Assembly (NCBI GenBank): GCA_025345505.1
Contig: JANVCC010010406.1
Location: 12,750,852 to 12,814,851, forward strand
DNA length: 64,000 nucleotides
From: Todiramphus chloris collaris
Taxonomy: Eukaryota > Chordata > Aves > Coraciiformes > Alcedinidae
Direction of reading: 5' to 3'
The translations under genes were made by a program, and so were the position numbers. Positions 37,846 through 51,814 of the stretch are shown here, one piece after another. The notes beneath the pieces were generated by a model. It did no database searches and was not told the origin of the DNA. It was given only the letters and a program-made list of their open reading frames with translations. Each line of letters begins with the position of its first letter. The first letter of the stretch is position 1.

Positions 37846-40800
37846 ATAGCAGTCCAAGGGAAACACCAAGTTCTTGTGTTATGCAGGATTATGGTACCAC
37901 ACTACTCTTCTCTCACCTGCATGTTACCGTAGTAACCTAAACTGACATAGCTACCCTGAAATCAGCAGCAGTAGGGACTTTTAACTATGTAACCCAAGAA
38001 ATAATTTATTTGATTTAGTACTGCTTCCAAGCAGCACCTCATGATGTGAGGGAAAAAAACCCCACCAACATAACTATAGCTTCTTGATCATCAATGGCAT
38101 CTATGGCCTCCCTGAAACCAAAATATTGTTAAGGGATAAATTTGCAGTCACTGTGTAATGACTTTGAGAAAGCCTGTTCAGAAGCTGTTGTCTGATAGTC
38201 ATGTAAGAGAAGAGGAAGAGAAAGAGAAAGTAAGGAGAGACTTTTCTCCATTGCTCCCACCTCAAACCTGCCCTTTCAAATCCCCAACTGTCTAAAACAT
38301 GAAAGTGTCAACTTGTGTTGCTTTTGGAGTCCTGAGGACCTGAGTTTGCCTGCTGGAGTGAAAATTTGTTTTCCTCCAGGCAGAATGTATCCCTCACACT
38401 TCCCATTACACATATTTTTTAAATCTCTTTTTAAGGGAAAAACATACCAGTTAGCTCAGTTTGTGGTGTGCCAGGTCTTAATCCATGAGTGGAGACAGGT
38501 AGCAAAATACCTGTAAAAGATGATTTACATGAAAAGCTGGATGCTGGACTCAGACATCACATGTCAAGGTTCTCCAGCTCTATCCACAGGTCTGCTACTG
38601 TCTTCCAGGAAATATCTCTTATCCCTGCCACTGACATAAAAATAATCCCAGTACTGATCACTGAGGTGTTGTCAAGAACCAAGGAGTGAATTTCTTTAAA
38701 GGTGTCTGTCTTGACCATAAAGCTTGATGTGCTCAAACCAAGCTCCTGAAAGCTGGAGGGTGGTGCAGTAACCGCAGAAAGAAGCACAAGTACCCTATTA
38801 CTGCATCACATGTCATGCAGGATTTCCCCCGAGAACAGACAGGTGCACACACCACCACAAATGTGTGTGTCCTCAGCTAAATCCAGCCTACCACTCCCAC
38901 ACCACACCAGGTGCACCCTGGCACATAGTGACGATTCATGGTGTGCTGCTACACCAGGCATAGGGGATGAGTCTCGTTCTGGATTCGTATCCATGGGGGT
39001 ACCAATCTCTACTGCAACTCCAACTGACTCATCTTGAGGAAGTCTGAGGGATGCTGTTTCCCCTCTTGCTTTTGCAGACTCTGACCTGTCTTACAAACCC
39101 CGCAAGCCTGCTCGTCTTCAGAAGGACACTCCTGAGAATATGAAGTTTTGACAGGCAATTCCATCTGGAGATGACTGAGGTGACTCTTTATCAGTCTCAG
39201 ACTCCAAAAAAGCCTCAAAACAGGCAAGTAACAACCCAGACATTCTTGTGCTGATATTTCTTGGCCTACAACACATGGAAGCTCACCCTTGTACTGACTT
39301 TTCCTTTTCTCCAACATATACAAAGCAGCTGCCAGCCATACAAACCTGGAACCAGACGTCTCCCATGAGAACTCCTCTGCACAAAAACCCACTGTGCAAA
39401 TGCACGTACTCCCATTGCTACTCCTGTAATGTTGGTATCCTTTAAAAAAAAAAGTGTAAGAATAAAGAGGACCACCAAGGGATGTGTTTAAGCTTGACTG
39501 AAAGGATTCATATGGTTTGTGTCAGACAATCTCTTTGGAAGACAGACAGTTACACGGTGGTGAAGTCCTTGCAAATATTTTGTGTTTTGAAGGCCATGGC
39601 CTTCATCTAGAATACAGGAGGCTATTTTCAATCTCTCCATCTACTGAAAGGGACTAGAAAGAGGTTGGTATGGAGAGTGTAGGTAAATGCTCTGACTAAA
39701 GATTGTCCTTTGAGTACAGATCACTCAGTTGAGAGAGAGCAGATGGAAAAAGGTATGAAAATCATATACTTCTGACTTAACATCAAGAAAAATTAAATGA
39801 GGGGGTTGTGGACAAACTGATGAACAAAGCTATGTTACTTTGTGATATTTACATCAATAGCTATTTTGAAGGGTGCCATCAAAAGAGGTGTTTTTCAGTG
39901 GTCTATTCAGCAGCATTACTCCACCTCAGCCACTGCTCGTTTGCAGCAGCAGATCTAGATATGCCATGGGGACAACCTATGCCACATCTGCTGCAAACCA
40001 CTAACCCAGAGCACCCAGGGGCAACTGCAAAAAGACAGAACGAGAAAGTCACTGGAATAAGACCGCTTGACACGTAGTTGACACAGTGGGTCACAGAGGC
40101 AGGGCTTCACCTGCTTACCCATTGATCTAGTGTCTTTCAAATGCCCTCTAGTGGTTGTGGCTCTGCCCGGGGGCCAGGTCCTCATGGCACAACTGGAACA
40201 AATTAAGCACTTTGCATGAACGTGCAAAGCATCAGCTGAAAGCACGTGTGTTGAAAATGTCCAACGATCAATTAAAGCCCCCAGCTCCCCTGTTTCTGGT
40301 GGTGCTGTACAGAAGGTAGTGTCCAACAGCACATCAATTTTCTCTCCCAAATCTCTGCTTAAATGGAAATGTAGCACTCCAGGCACTAGGGAAGAAGGTA
40401 AGGATCCATGTCATCTCCTGAGACAAGACAGTCAGAGGCCAATGGGTAAATTATTCTAATGCAAGACTGTTTTCCTCTTATTATTACAGAGATGCTGGTT
40501 TTATCTTGTAGATCAGTATTCACTGCCTGCTTCTTGGTTGCCTCCTGCTTAGATAACGTTTGGGAGTAATACAGCTCTTGCTTTGATGGGTCTGTGACTC
40601 CAAAGTGCTTCTGTAATGCTGGTTTTGGTATTGCTGACTTCTCACACCTGCTGCAGACCTCCATAAACGATTTTAGTTATGTAATTTCAAACAGTTGCAC
40701 TGCCTGTATGTGAAGTGGTACAGTAAGATACTGTCTCCTGTCCTGGTTCTCCACAGCTGTATTGAAAGTGTAAGCTATTTGAGGCAGAGAACATATTTTA

Positions 40801-41382
40801 GGGCATTTATGCAGCAGCTAGCACAATGAGGTCCAGGAGACCTAATACTTTCCTGCCCAGGAAAGCAAAGAGGAAAATAAGGTACTGCATCTTTATGTGA
40901 AGACTGCCCTGATCTATGCTGTGTGTGGATGTGTAAATTACAACAGATGATGCACTTTGCAATTATGTTCTTTGCATACATAAGCAGGAACAACAGCTCC
41001 CAAACTGCCAATATCTCTCTTGATTCTCACCAAACGGCTGAGTGTCATACGGTCACACAGCGAGGGGGCTGGAGGAAATGAAAGGAAGGAATGACAGAGG
41101 AGGAAGCTTCAAATAGGGACATACATTCCTCTCCAACAGGGAAATGAACAACAGCATCTTTTTTTAAAGAGGCTGAAATTCACCTGCATTTCAAGCCTTT
41201 TCTTGTTTCAGGGAGTTTGGTTTGAGCAAGAGACATTTTAAAGTAGCTTTGAAAACAGGAAAGTGTCTTCAGCTAACCATGCCTCAGTGTGCACAGCCTG
41301 AGGCTGGCTGTGTGGTGAGCTGCCTTTTCGATCAAATCTGTTTTCTGCCCTTACCAGTGTGTCTTATGGATCTTCACTTAAA

Positions 41383-41451
41383 AGAAAAACAACAACAACA
41401 ACAAAACACAAAAAAAACCCCCAACCAACAACAAAAAACAAACCCCAGACA
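41383..41451 (+). repeat. A/C-only low-complexity tract
   Basis: CAA repeats followed by AAAACCCCC-type units, nearly free of G and T over about 70 bases. Frames crossing it are artefacts. Confidence 0.9.
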
Positions 41452-44400
41452 AGAGGGAACAACTCTGCTTTTTCTTCTATGAATTTCTGCACTTCATCCG
41501 CTATAGCAAATTGCACCTCTCTGCTTATGCAAGAACCATGCAAGACAATAAGCACTAATGGAGAAGACGTTACTTTTCCCATCCGTATCGCTGTCTATCT
41601 AGCTTTTCTTACAAGTTCCCATAAAATTGGAGAGAATACAGGAGCTGTGTGTGGCTTAGGACTCCCAGGCTGGCTCCTCCTAACAAAGAGTTACTCCAGC
41701 CCTTGAAAGCTTCACACTGACATGCTGATGAAGGAAGACTGAAGCTTCTATGAATGTGTTGATATCCAGATCATGTTTTACATCACCTGACACACAGCCT
41801 TCCCTGAAGCATGGCATCTGCTTTCTTTTCAGCTTTTCTGCAGGCTTCAGAAGAAAGAAACTCTTGGCTTCATCTGCATGTGAAAATAGGTTGAGACCTA
41901 CAAATGGAGACATTTGGAAGATGACATAATTTGACATGAGTCAGCATGATTGGCAGGTCAAAGCATAATGCTGGCTCTTGAAGCTCAAAAGTGCATGGTA
42001 ATTTGGCAGAGCTGTGAAGCTCACAGTGCCACAGTCTATGTGGATCATCTCTTGATATTACCTCTACATATACCCAGAACAGTTATTTGACAGTTCCTGT
42101 TACTCAGACCACATAAAGGCTCAAAAAGGGAGCAAAAAGACAGAAATGCAGTGACCTAAGCCTCTGACAAATAGCCAGTGAAGTAATGACCCCAGGTGTA
42201 AAGTCCCTAAGGACTAGCTTCTGAAATGACACAGCCTGTTGGGTGGTGCTGAGCTCTGTTTAAAAACTGAGTCAGAATTATTGCAATGGAAACAGCTGGA
42301 TACTGAGTGATTTTAAAAACCTGGCTCTTGTTTAGCTGCCTCCATGGGCACTGAGCTAAATTGAAAACCTGGCCCTGACTGGGCATGCTGAGCACTTTAA
42401 AATTGGTCCTTCTGCTCTTTGGAAATTTCAGCCGATGTGTTCTGCCAGTAGTTGAGATTTCCTTGTTTTCAATGGGAAACTTTCAGAAGTATTACTGTTT
42501 GTTCTACGTTTTTTTGTTCTGCTTTCTTTTTCAGCTGACACAAACATCAGGGTCTGTCAGTTTCAGAGTGTGCCCCAGGCTCTGTATGCCAGTATAGTTA
42601 TAGCCTGCTAATTCCTTTGCTTACATACCAAAAGGCAGGAATAGCTGTCACCTTGCTATTTGTTGGCTTTGAATCCTAGCCTGAATGAATGTGTGCATCT
42701 TTCAGCCTGAGTCCAGAATCACGCTAAAATTCAAGCCTTATCTGCAGGTGGAACTGTCCACCAAAAGCTTCAGCCAGTTTTGGGGCTCTGTTGTATTCGT
42801 TGCTGCACAAATAAAGCCTGTATGTTGTCTGCAGAGTAAAGAGACAATATGGACATGAAGCAGCAGGATAAACAGAAGGTATGAAGTGTCAAAGCAACTT
42901 AGATAAGGGTGCACAAAGCATGGGCAGCGAAGATGAGAGCAATACTGAGATCAAATTGATATCCTTATGTTTCACAAACACAGCTGGACAAGTGTGTTTG
43001 CTGCATAACATCAGCTTTCAGCAGTGAAGGGTTATTAACAATTAGTGATAAAAACAAGTTGAGGGATTTCAAATATAGGCAGAGGAGCATACGATAAGAA
43101 CCGTTTATATGTCTGCACCCAGTTATTTAGCATGGATGGCTGCCAGTTGACAAGTGAGCTCTTTTGACAGCTTGCTGTGATGTTCTCATGGGAATGGGAG
43201 AGGTGTCAGGACGAAATACCTCCATCACCCGTGTCAGCTGCACACAGATGGGAGATGGTGATCAGTGCTCTGTAGTACAGCAGTGCATTTGGATGGTCTT
43301 GCCTCCAGCACAGGGATATGAAGGTATCAGCAGTGCTGGCCAGATGATTATGATGTGACTTTGTGGCATAGTATGAAATCCACGGAAACAAGCTGTTGTT
43401 TTCAGCACTTCAACATCCAAAGGGCCAAGGTAATGCAGCAGGCAGCAGGCTGAATCTGTCTTTCCATAAAGGCCTGATCTTTGTATGAGTAGGGAGTAAT
43501 TTACTGCTTCTCTAAAGCTGCAGATTGATGGTAAATAGCAATGTGATGCCAGCTGAAGAGTATGCAGATGTTTCCACTTTCATATAAAAGATACAAGGCT
43601 GTTCTGAACCACTTGACAGTCTGGGTAGAGGACAAATCTCCCAGCTTTTAACTCCCTGTTGGCTTTCTGAATCTGAGAATGTCTCCTACTGGGCAATAAA
43701 GACAAAGCTAAGATTTTGGCAAAAGCAGCTCTCCTGCTCTCCCTGAATCTGTGAACTTCTAGCTGCACCCCCTTGCCTCGTACCTCAACAGACTTCATTC
43801 CTGTGGTAATATTGTCTTCACATTTGCATGCAAAGTATGATTTGCACTGCACTGAACGCTACTTAGATTGTCTTTTACGTGATAAAATCATTCCAAAGGG
43901 GTGGGGAGGTAGGAGAGGGAAGTCCCTTCTTGTTGTTCTTCTGCTGAGTCCTGAATGAGTTTCTGGGAAAAAAAAAAAAAAAAAAAGACAGAAAGAGGAG
44001 TGGGTCCTCTTGAAGCGCTGATTGCTGCAAGGGAAATGAGCCTTTTGTTAGATAAACTTCATCGTGAGTAACACACTTTTCTTCCCATATTAAAGACCAC
44101 ACTACCTTTTGATCTTGTGCCTGTGAACACAAACTGGAGTGCAAGAAAGGATGTCTCTGCCTCTTTTGCAAGAGCTAACTCATGGCACAGAGCCTGTTCT
44201 TTTTCCACTCTCTTCACAGAGCAAAGAATGGCTGCAGCCTCTGCAGGGTAGATGGTGTCTTAGCATCTTTTTGAGATCTGCACTGTGTTCACTGTTCATA
44301 CTCAAGCCTAGTACTTTAAAAATGGATCACTTTCTATTTGAAACACCAAATTCACTGTCTTCTTGATTTTACAGTCTTATTAAATTCCTTGTTTGTGAAT

Positions 44401-45978
44401 CTGAATAAAAACATAGCATATATTAGAAGCTAGGCTCCAATACTGGGCATTGTTAATAAACCTTTACTGATGAAAGTTTTGCTGTGTGTGGCTAGATTCC
44501 AGTTTGAAGGAGATTTCCCCTTCTGTTTCTTCAGTATCTCCAGGGTAGAGGGAGGAATGCACTCCCCAGTGTGCATTCCTTCCCACTGCTATGGCTGGCT
44601 GTGCACAGTCTGCTGCTTCACAGTGACTGTAACAGGGTGTTTAGTTAGTGAATAGTCTGTTATGATAGATTAAACAGAATTCCCTACAGTGAGAGAACAA
44701 TAGTCTTGTGATCATTCAGTGGTTGTTTGGTTTGGTGGGGTTTTTTTTTGTCCTGAGCAGTTACATACTACTAGAGTTACATCTATATTAAGCAGAGATC
44801 CATAAAGTTCAAAATGCGTTTCTTTTTGTGCAACTTTCTATTACAGCAACAAGACCACTTGTGAAGATGGAAATATAGAGTCTTGCTGCATATACTGTGG
44901 AGAAATATGGCATTGTGACATGAAACCAAACATCCAAGCTAGGGGAGAAAATCTTGTCTGAGGCACAAACGTCAGACTCATACTTCATCTTCATGCATTC
45001 CTGTACGTATGTGGTAGCCATTAGATATTTACACATGAGACCTGGGAGCCCACCCTATAGATATCACTGGGATAGATACAAGAATGAGCCTTGAGGAACT
45101 GAGAGATAGCAACCCACCCCAGAAATTGTAGGAAGTCATGAAAGAAAGGACAGACAAACAAATCCCTTCCTCTTGAGAAGATTTACCACTCCCACCCTTG
45201 TGGTGGCTGACAATGAAATTTTGTTTGTTGCCTTCATTTTGCTATTCCACCTAAAGTTTTGTGCACATGGAAAAAAAAAATGGCCATCTGAAAACCCTCA
45301 GAGGCACAGTTATTTCTACAGATCATCGTTCAGCACTGCCTTCACAGTGCACCCTCCCACCGATGCACTAGATAAGGTACCTTCTGCACTTGAAGGACTA
45401 CTACTGGGACAAGAAAGGCAGCAGAGACTGCATGCCTCTTCAGCCTGCATGCTGTTGATGGATCATGCTGTTGAACATCACATGAGCAGCAATCATCAGT
45501 GTGAGGTGAATGCCTGCCCCACAGAAGCTCCTTTCATGACCCCTCCCCTTCCTGAGCTATCCTCATGCACAAACACACTGTTGCCCTTTTATCCGAGTTA
45601 AACAGGCACTGGTGCTGTAAACCTAGGCTCAGACCAGATCCAGCAGTATCTAAGTGAGTGAGGATGATACAATATAATTATGGCAGGTCTACAGCTTAAA
45701 AGCTTCATTTAAAAAATAGTTAGGACAGTTCTTGATGATCTGAAAAAGCATCCTCATGAGGACCGTGGCAATTAGGAATTAATCTTTGTTTGAAACAGGA
45801 AAGTATTTTCCACCAATACATGAAGCCCTGAAAGTAAACTAGGTAGCAGGTGGAGAGATTTATTTTAATGACCTCTCTGTTTCTGTTTGCTCTTCTCAGG
45901 ATATAGCCAGCACCAAAGAAATTCATGAATCCATGAATCAGCCAAGTCACTGCTATTACTGCTGGAGCCTGCTCTTGG

Positions 45979-47524
45979 GAGCCCCAGACCACTGAGGCCC
46001 CAGAGGAAGTCAGGATAGAGGAGGAGACTTCCTTCCTTGATGAGAAAGGGTTTAGGGATCAGCGGAGCAATCTGGATGTACATAGGTCCATGGGCCCTGA
46101 TGGGATGCACCCGCAAGTGCTGAGGGAGCTGGTGGAAGTCATTGCTAGAGCACTCTCCATCATCTTTAGTAAGTCATGGAGAACAGGAGAGGTGCCTGAG
46201 GACTGGAAGAAAGCAAATGTCACTCCAGCCTTCAAAAAGGGCAAGAAGGAGGACCCAGGTAACTAAAGACCGGTCAGCGTCACCTCCATCCCCTGAAAGG
46301 TGATGGAACAACTTATCCTTGGCACTGTCTCTATCAAGCACAATGGGGTTGGTCATCAGGAGCAGTCAACATGTTTTTATCAAGGGGAAGTCATGTTTGA
46401 CCAACCTGATAGCCTTCTATGAAGAAATAACCAGGTGGATGGGTGATGGTAGTGCAGTGGATGTGCTGTATCTTGATTTCAGTAAAGCATTTGACACCGT
46501 CTCCCACAGCATCCTTGCAGCTAAACTGAGAAAGCATGGTCTGGATGATCAGGTAGTGGGGTGGGTTGTTAACTGGTTGAAGGAAAGAAGTCAGAGAGTT
46601 GTGGTCAGTGGGGCAGAATCTACTTGGAGGCCTGTATCTAGTGGAGTCCCTCAGGGGTTGGTACTGGGGCCAGTGCTATTCAACATATTCATCAATGACC
46701 TGATGAGGGAACAGAGTGCACTGTCAGCAAGTTTGCTGATGACACAAAACTGGGAGGAGTGGCTGACACACCAGCAGGCTGCGCTGCCATCCAGCAAGCC
46801 CTGGACAGGATGGGAAGTTGCACAGGGAGAAATCCAATGAAATAGAACAAGGGCAATTTTAGAGTCTTCCATCTGGGAAAGAATAACCCCATGTACCAGT
46901 ATAGACTGGGGATTGACTTGTTAGAGAGTAGCATGGGGGAAAAGGACCTGGGGGTCCTGGTGGACAGCAGGATGACCAGGAGCCAGCAATGTGCCCTTGT
47001 GGCCAAGAAGGCCAAATGGCATCCTGGGGTGTATTAGAGGAGTGTGGTTAGTAGGTTGAGAGACGTTCTCCTCCTCCTCTTTTCTGCCCTGGTGAGACCT
47101 CATCTGGAATATTGTGTTCAGTTCTGGGCCCCTCAGTTCAGCAAGGACAGGGAACTACTTGAAAGAGTCCAGCGCAGAGCCACAAAAATGATTAAGGGAA
47201 TGGAGCATCTCCCTTATGAGGAAAGGCTTAGGGAGCTGGGTCTTCTTAGCTTGGAGAAGGGGTGACCTCATTAATGTTTATAAATATGTAAAGGGTGCGT
47301 GTCAGGAGGATAGAGCCAGGCATTTCCCTGTTATGTCCAATGATAGCACAAGGGGCAATGGGTGCAAGCTGGATCAGAAGAGGTTCCACGGAAACCTGAG
47401 GAAAAACTTCTTCAGTGTGAGGGTGATGGATCTCTGGAACAGGCTGCCCAGAGGGGTTGTGGAGTCTCCTCCTCTGGAGACATTTAAAGCCTGCCTGGAC
47501 ACATTCCTGTGTGTCCTGTTCTAG
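45979..47524 (+). pseudogene. CR1 ORF2 fragment: reverse transcriptase and C-terminus
   Basis: ORF2 remains with [138 protein letters not shown] and LWNRLPRGVVESPPLE. It carries the same TAA in the NYRPVS block (near 46263), the same one-base loss after FINDL (near 46699) and the same one-base loss near 47034 as copy A. The FADD codons survive in another frame. No functional product is expected. Confidence 0.88.
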
Positions 47525-47600
47525 GTGGTCCTGCTCTGGTAGGGGGTTTGGACTAGATGATCTTTTGAGGTCCCTTCCAACCCTTAACATTCTGTGATTA
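45979..47600 (+). mobile_element. CR1: 5'-truncated CR1 LINE (copy B of shared pair)
   Basis: A plus-strand CR1 of about 1.62 kb, nearly identical to copy A at 6469-8109. Both begin at GAGCCCCAGACC and end at the CATTCTGT octamer region, while the surrounding flanks differ. Copy-specific differences are scattered (for example, a short deletion near 47262 in copy B where copy A keeps the EKRRLRG codons), so this is not an assembly duplicate. The matching 5' edge and shared defects point to one defective source element. No target duplication was found. Confidence 0.9.
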
Positions 47601-50600
47601 CAGGAATTAAAATCTCCCGTACCTAAAATGCAAGCAAATTGTGGGGTGTAGTTCATAATCTAGGATCCTCACCCCAAATTGTATAAGCATATTAGAAATT
47701 ATATTGAATTAATTGGAATCTGGAGACACACAATAGCAGTCACCACAGTAGATCTCAGGTTAATAATCTTTCTGTACCTGAGATCCAATATAACAGCAAG
47801 AACATAGCTTCATTGATTAATAAAATGGTAGCAAATATGTCCATCCCATGAATTAACAGGGGAAATGAGATTTATGTATATGCAGTAAAGTAGGCATACG
47901 TTGAAAATTTATCTCTCTACACTCTGTTACTGCCCAGAGAGATGTACTTATATATAATCTAGCTCTAGTGCACATGACACGAATTCTGCAGCTGTCAGTG
48001 ATGTTATGTATGTCAAACTTCACACATCCATTGTAAAATGATGCTCATAATAAGAAGTAAAATATGGTACCTGAATCTTAACTGAAGTATTAATAATGAA
48101 AATGCATTCTGTTTGCTGAACAATTATTCCAGGGAAGGGATTGATTTTAGTTTTTACCTCACCAAATGAATGCCATTCATAGGTATTTGCATGTAGTGTC
48201 TCTGACCTGCAGAAATTGTCAGAAACTTTGTAAGTTTTAAGTAGAAATGCAAGGGAATTTTGGCTTTTTTTTTTTTTTTTTTTGCTGTTTGTTTGGTTTT
48301 TTTACTTTAGCAAGTAAAACTTCACTATCTCTGTTATTTCTTAGAAAAAAAGGTCAGAAAAATTTAATATAACTAATTTTAAAGAGGTCTACATAATCAT
48401 AAAATTTTCTACACTGGAGTATGATCCATTTCCAAATGTGTATCATTGTGCCTTTGTTGACAGGGCTGTTAATGACAACCCTGATTCTGTGTAAAGGGTA
48501 GACATTTAGATGATACAGTAATGTTTAATTTTACTGCAAGTTTCACTTGTAGGCTGCTTGAACCACTTAAAGCCTTACGTCCTTCTTAGCAGTTATATGT
48601 GCAGAAAATACATGAAAAACTTCAGTCTTGTGTGTGTGTGATTCTGGGCCTCTATTTATGTCCCAGACATCAGCACTGTGCACAGGACAAGCTCCGTGCA
48701 AAACCCAGTGCAGGCAGCCTGATTTCTTCAGACTCTCCTTTGAAGAGCCCTCTTTCCTAGACAGGAATAGTGAAATAGATGTTCTCCTACCTGAGAATTG
48801 TGCTGAATCAGGACAAAGAGCACCTTTACTATACAGTTGCAAGGGGAACATAGCCTGAAGCCTTGAAAGTTATCCCTTTGAAAGAAACTAGCCTGCTTTA
48901 AAGAACAGGAAATATAAAAGCCAAAAACTGTCACGGCAATTGCTGATAGTAAGTATTCCCTATTCCCTCCACAAAAGCCAGAATCTACATGAATTAATTG
49001 GTGACATTTCTTGTTGTGGAAGGTGTTTTGGAATATTTTCTAAACTTAGCCCCAGATGTGGTTCAAATCAGAATTGTTTCACCCAGGGTCAGGAAGAGCA
49101 TGAGCACTTTTCTTCTGCATGCACTTTCACAGCCTGAAGCTGCAACTGTAGAGCAACAGCAGAGCAGCATCATGCTCCTGAAAAGTCTCATCTGAAGAAG
49201 GAAAACCTATGGGAGTGGGAAGGAGAAGCACCTTTCCAGCACCCACTGCCTCCCAAGCAAGCAGGGCCAGGTTTGGCAATGGAGGGTGGGACTGCCTTCC
49301 CTGCAGTCAGTGCCTGTGATGCACTCACGCTGCGTATGAGCACACTGCTGTATCCAAGACAATGGGCAGTTCAGCTGCTAACTTTCAGTGCATAAAAAAG
49401 GGAGTTACAGTATTTCAGGCTTGATGTAATAACTGTCTAGTTGGACACTTACAGCCAACAAAGAATAAGCTCAGGGTCAGGTACTTCTTGGGGGCAAATA
49501 GCCACCTGTGCTAAAAGCTGTCGACCCCTGCAGTAACTTGTTAAGCAATGGGAAATGGCCTTTCTGTCAGTTGTTATGGCACCAATAGGAAAGTTTTGTT
49601 TCAAATGTAATCAACTGTATGACACTAATGACAATTATAAGTGAAAATGAGAGTAGCCTAATACATGGAGAAATATTGTGGACATACGGTCAAACTTGTG
49701 TTCTTGCAGGGATGAGACTCTGCTTCTGTGAAGTGTCTTAATGTGTCAGAATTTTGAAAGGGAGAACTAGTATTATCTTTCTTGATAGAAAACATTACCT
49801 GTCCTTTAACATTTACATTTCTTCTGGGGAGCCAAGGGAAGAAGAAAACACAGTACCCTGCTTCAACTCTTATCATATTAATTCCACTTTCATGAAACTA
49901 TGGATAAAGTGTATTTCTTATCAGGGTATGAGAAGCTGTAAAAAAACCAAAAGCATTTCTGACAGCCAGTGCACAATGATAAGAAACACATGTATGAAGT
50001 TCTCATCAAAAGTTTTCACATTTGCCTGAGCCACATTTTCCTGGATGCAGCATTTGTAGTGATAATAGCCCCTAAACAACCCAAACTTGGTACCTGTCAA
50101 AAGGAATCTATTTTCAAATTTTGTTACATGCCTAATCTTTTCTCTCATATGCAATCTATAAACAGCAATTGATTTGTACACAGATAAGACTTTGTAGTAC
50201 AGAAGGGCAGGAAGATGGTCATCCACTCTCCTCTTTATTCTCCAAAACTCTTTATTCTGCTTTGATGAGGAAAGCGCTCATTTAAATGGAGCTGTAGACT
50301 AAACGTAGGCACCATGTGATGCAACTCTTAGGCCCAGACTACCCAGAAGGTCAGACAAGAGTATTGTAGCAGACTCTCCAGCAACTTCAAAATGTCTCTA
50401 TTGACTGTTGTTGAATTCAGAAGCTACTCATACCTCAAAAGGCATGCAACATGGACCAGATACTAGGGGGCAGAACAATTCATGCCATGTAGCTGTTTGA
50501 CAATTAACAGGCAATTGCACAGCTGACAGAAAAGCTGACAGGAGCCATGGAGCCTGGCATGTCTGGATGTTATCTGAACAGAGTGCTGGAGGATTCCCCC

Positions 50601-51370
50601 TGACTAGGGCTGCCAGTGATTTCCAGCTGTAGTTTCCAAAGGGACACGGACCATCAGAAAGGTCCAGCCTCCTGCAGGCTTATGTGGACCTGTGTCCCCA
50701 AGGGTGGTCAGAAGCAAAGCAGGGTACAAGTGAGCAGATGTGCTGTAAGAAGGAAATAGACAATTAGCTTAGAAATAGACAATTTGTCTCTTTCTGCCTT
50801 CCACAAAAAAAAAAAAAAAGAAAAAAAAAAGAAAAAAAAGACCACAGAGATACTTTTCAGCAAATTGAAATAGCACTGATTATTTATGCTAATTAGTAGC
50901 TAGTGTCCACAGGAATCAACTGAAGGGTACAGAATCGAATGGGAATTTTATCCCTGATACCATCAAGCCTAGGATGATATGAGTGGGCCCCACCTGCACA
51001 GCATCATATTTATCACTGATGTGCACACATGAAAGGAAGAAGGAGGTTCAGCAAGGATAAGAGTCATTAAAGACTGAAAAGACGATCACATCTGCATTAT
51101 TATTTGACCTCAGGCTTCATTCTCTAGTTCTATTACTTTTTTTTACCCTCTGAATCAATCAAAAAGCTTTCACCCTTGTTGCCAAAGGTGAAATAGCAGG
51201 CAAAACTCTCACTTCCTGAAAGATGTGCAGCAAAGGAGGGACCTTCGCTTTTACATACAGAACAGCAGGATGGACAAAAAGAAGGATGACCTCAGGAGTA
51301 AGAAAAGCAGTAGAGTAATGAGATAGCCACACTGGCAAATGCAAAAGAGCAGGTCATTTGAAAAGAATTA
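47601..51370. other. Non-coding stretch, nothing recognised
   Basis: About 3.8 kb without a recognisable gene. It contains a T-run at about 48267-48284, an A-rich tract at 50803-50839 and ordinary AT-rich sequence. Short frames have no motif I know. Confidence 0.55.
50803..50839 (+). repeat. A-rich tract
   Basis: Poly-A with scattered G (AAAAG-type units) over about 37 bases. There is no recognisable retroposed sequence directly upstream, so it is listed only as low complexity. Confidence 0.85.
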
Positions 51371-51401
51371 CATTACACAGGACTAATTAGAAGATCTCTC
51401 T

Positions 51402-51814
51402 GGAGCCCTGGTTAAGGACATCACTAGGAAAATTCCTAGCCTAGTGAGGTCCTTGGATTACTACCCACTACTGTTTTTCCAAGTGGTGGGAGAAGGTGCA
51501 GCAACACACAGCCTAAGAACAATTAAGAAAGATTTCAGGGCCTTAGGATGGTTGGTGAGGAAATCTGGAGCACAGGTTATTTTCTCTACTGTTCTTACAG
51601 TTGACAGTAGCAACATCAGAATGAACATAAAAATCCAGTCTATTAATGCATGGTTCTGGGGCTGGTGCCACCACCACAATTTGGTTTTTTTGATAACAGG
51701 ATAGCCTATACAGCACCAGGAATGCTAGTATCAAAGGGAAGAGACCTGTCTCAAAAGAGGAAGAGGATCCTTGCCCAAGAGACAATAGGGCTGATTCACA
51801 GGGCTTTAAACTAG
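51402..51814 (+). pseudogene. CR1 ORF1 C-terminal remnant (esterase)
   Basis: The last part of ORF1. It reads KIPSLVRSLDYYPLLFFQV, SLRTIKKDFRALG, KSGAQVIFSTVLTVD and WFWGWCHHHN, matching the esterase half of the 1964-6450 copy. A frameshift between about 51704 and 51745 moves to the frame reading KRKRILAQETIGLIHRALN, which ends at the TAG at 51812-51814. The GDS serine block lies upstream and is missing by truncation. It overlaps the ORF2 frame at the same TTTAAAC heptamer seen in the other copy. Confidence 0.82.
51805..51811 (+). promoter_or_regulatory. Candidate -1 frameshift heptamer UUUAAAC
   Basis: ORF1 ends GCT TTA AAC TAG, with TTTAAAC in X XXY YYZ register immediately before the stop. 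The -1 frame continues as CTA GAT GTG AAG into ORF2. A G-rich run (51820-51833) starts about 9 bases downstream and could act as a structured stimulator. Unlike the minus-strand copy, this one has in-frame ATG codons ahead of the endonuclease (first near 51874), so ordinary re-initiation is also possible here. Function is inferred from position and family-wide conservation in two copies. Confidence 0.45.

Larger units (their letters stand above)
29800..45978. other. Long non-coding stretch with simple repeats
   Basis: About 16 kb in which I recognise no host gene. The longest frames (34260-34751 plus, 40-43 kb and 45173-45601 plus) carry no known motif. The 34.3-34.8 kb frames arise from a pyrimidine-rich strand bias. 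Items listed separately are G/T and A/C tracts, a tiny CR1 relic near 37.8 kb and a poly-A run at about 43969-43986. It may be intergenic or intronic. Confidence 0.55.

Noticed and set aside
45173-45601. 142-codon forward frame
   Set aside because: It starts after an alternative start codon, has mixed composition and no known motif, and nothing nearby supports an exon.
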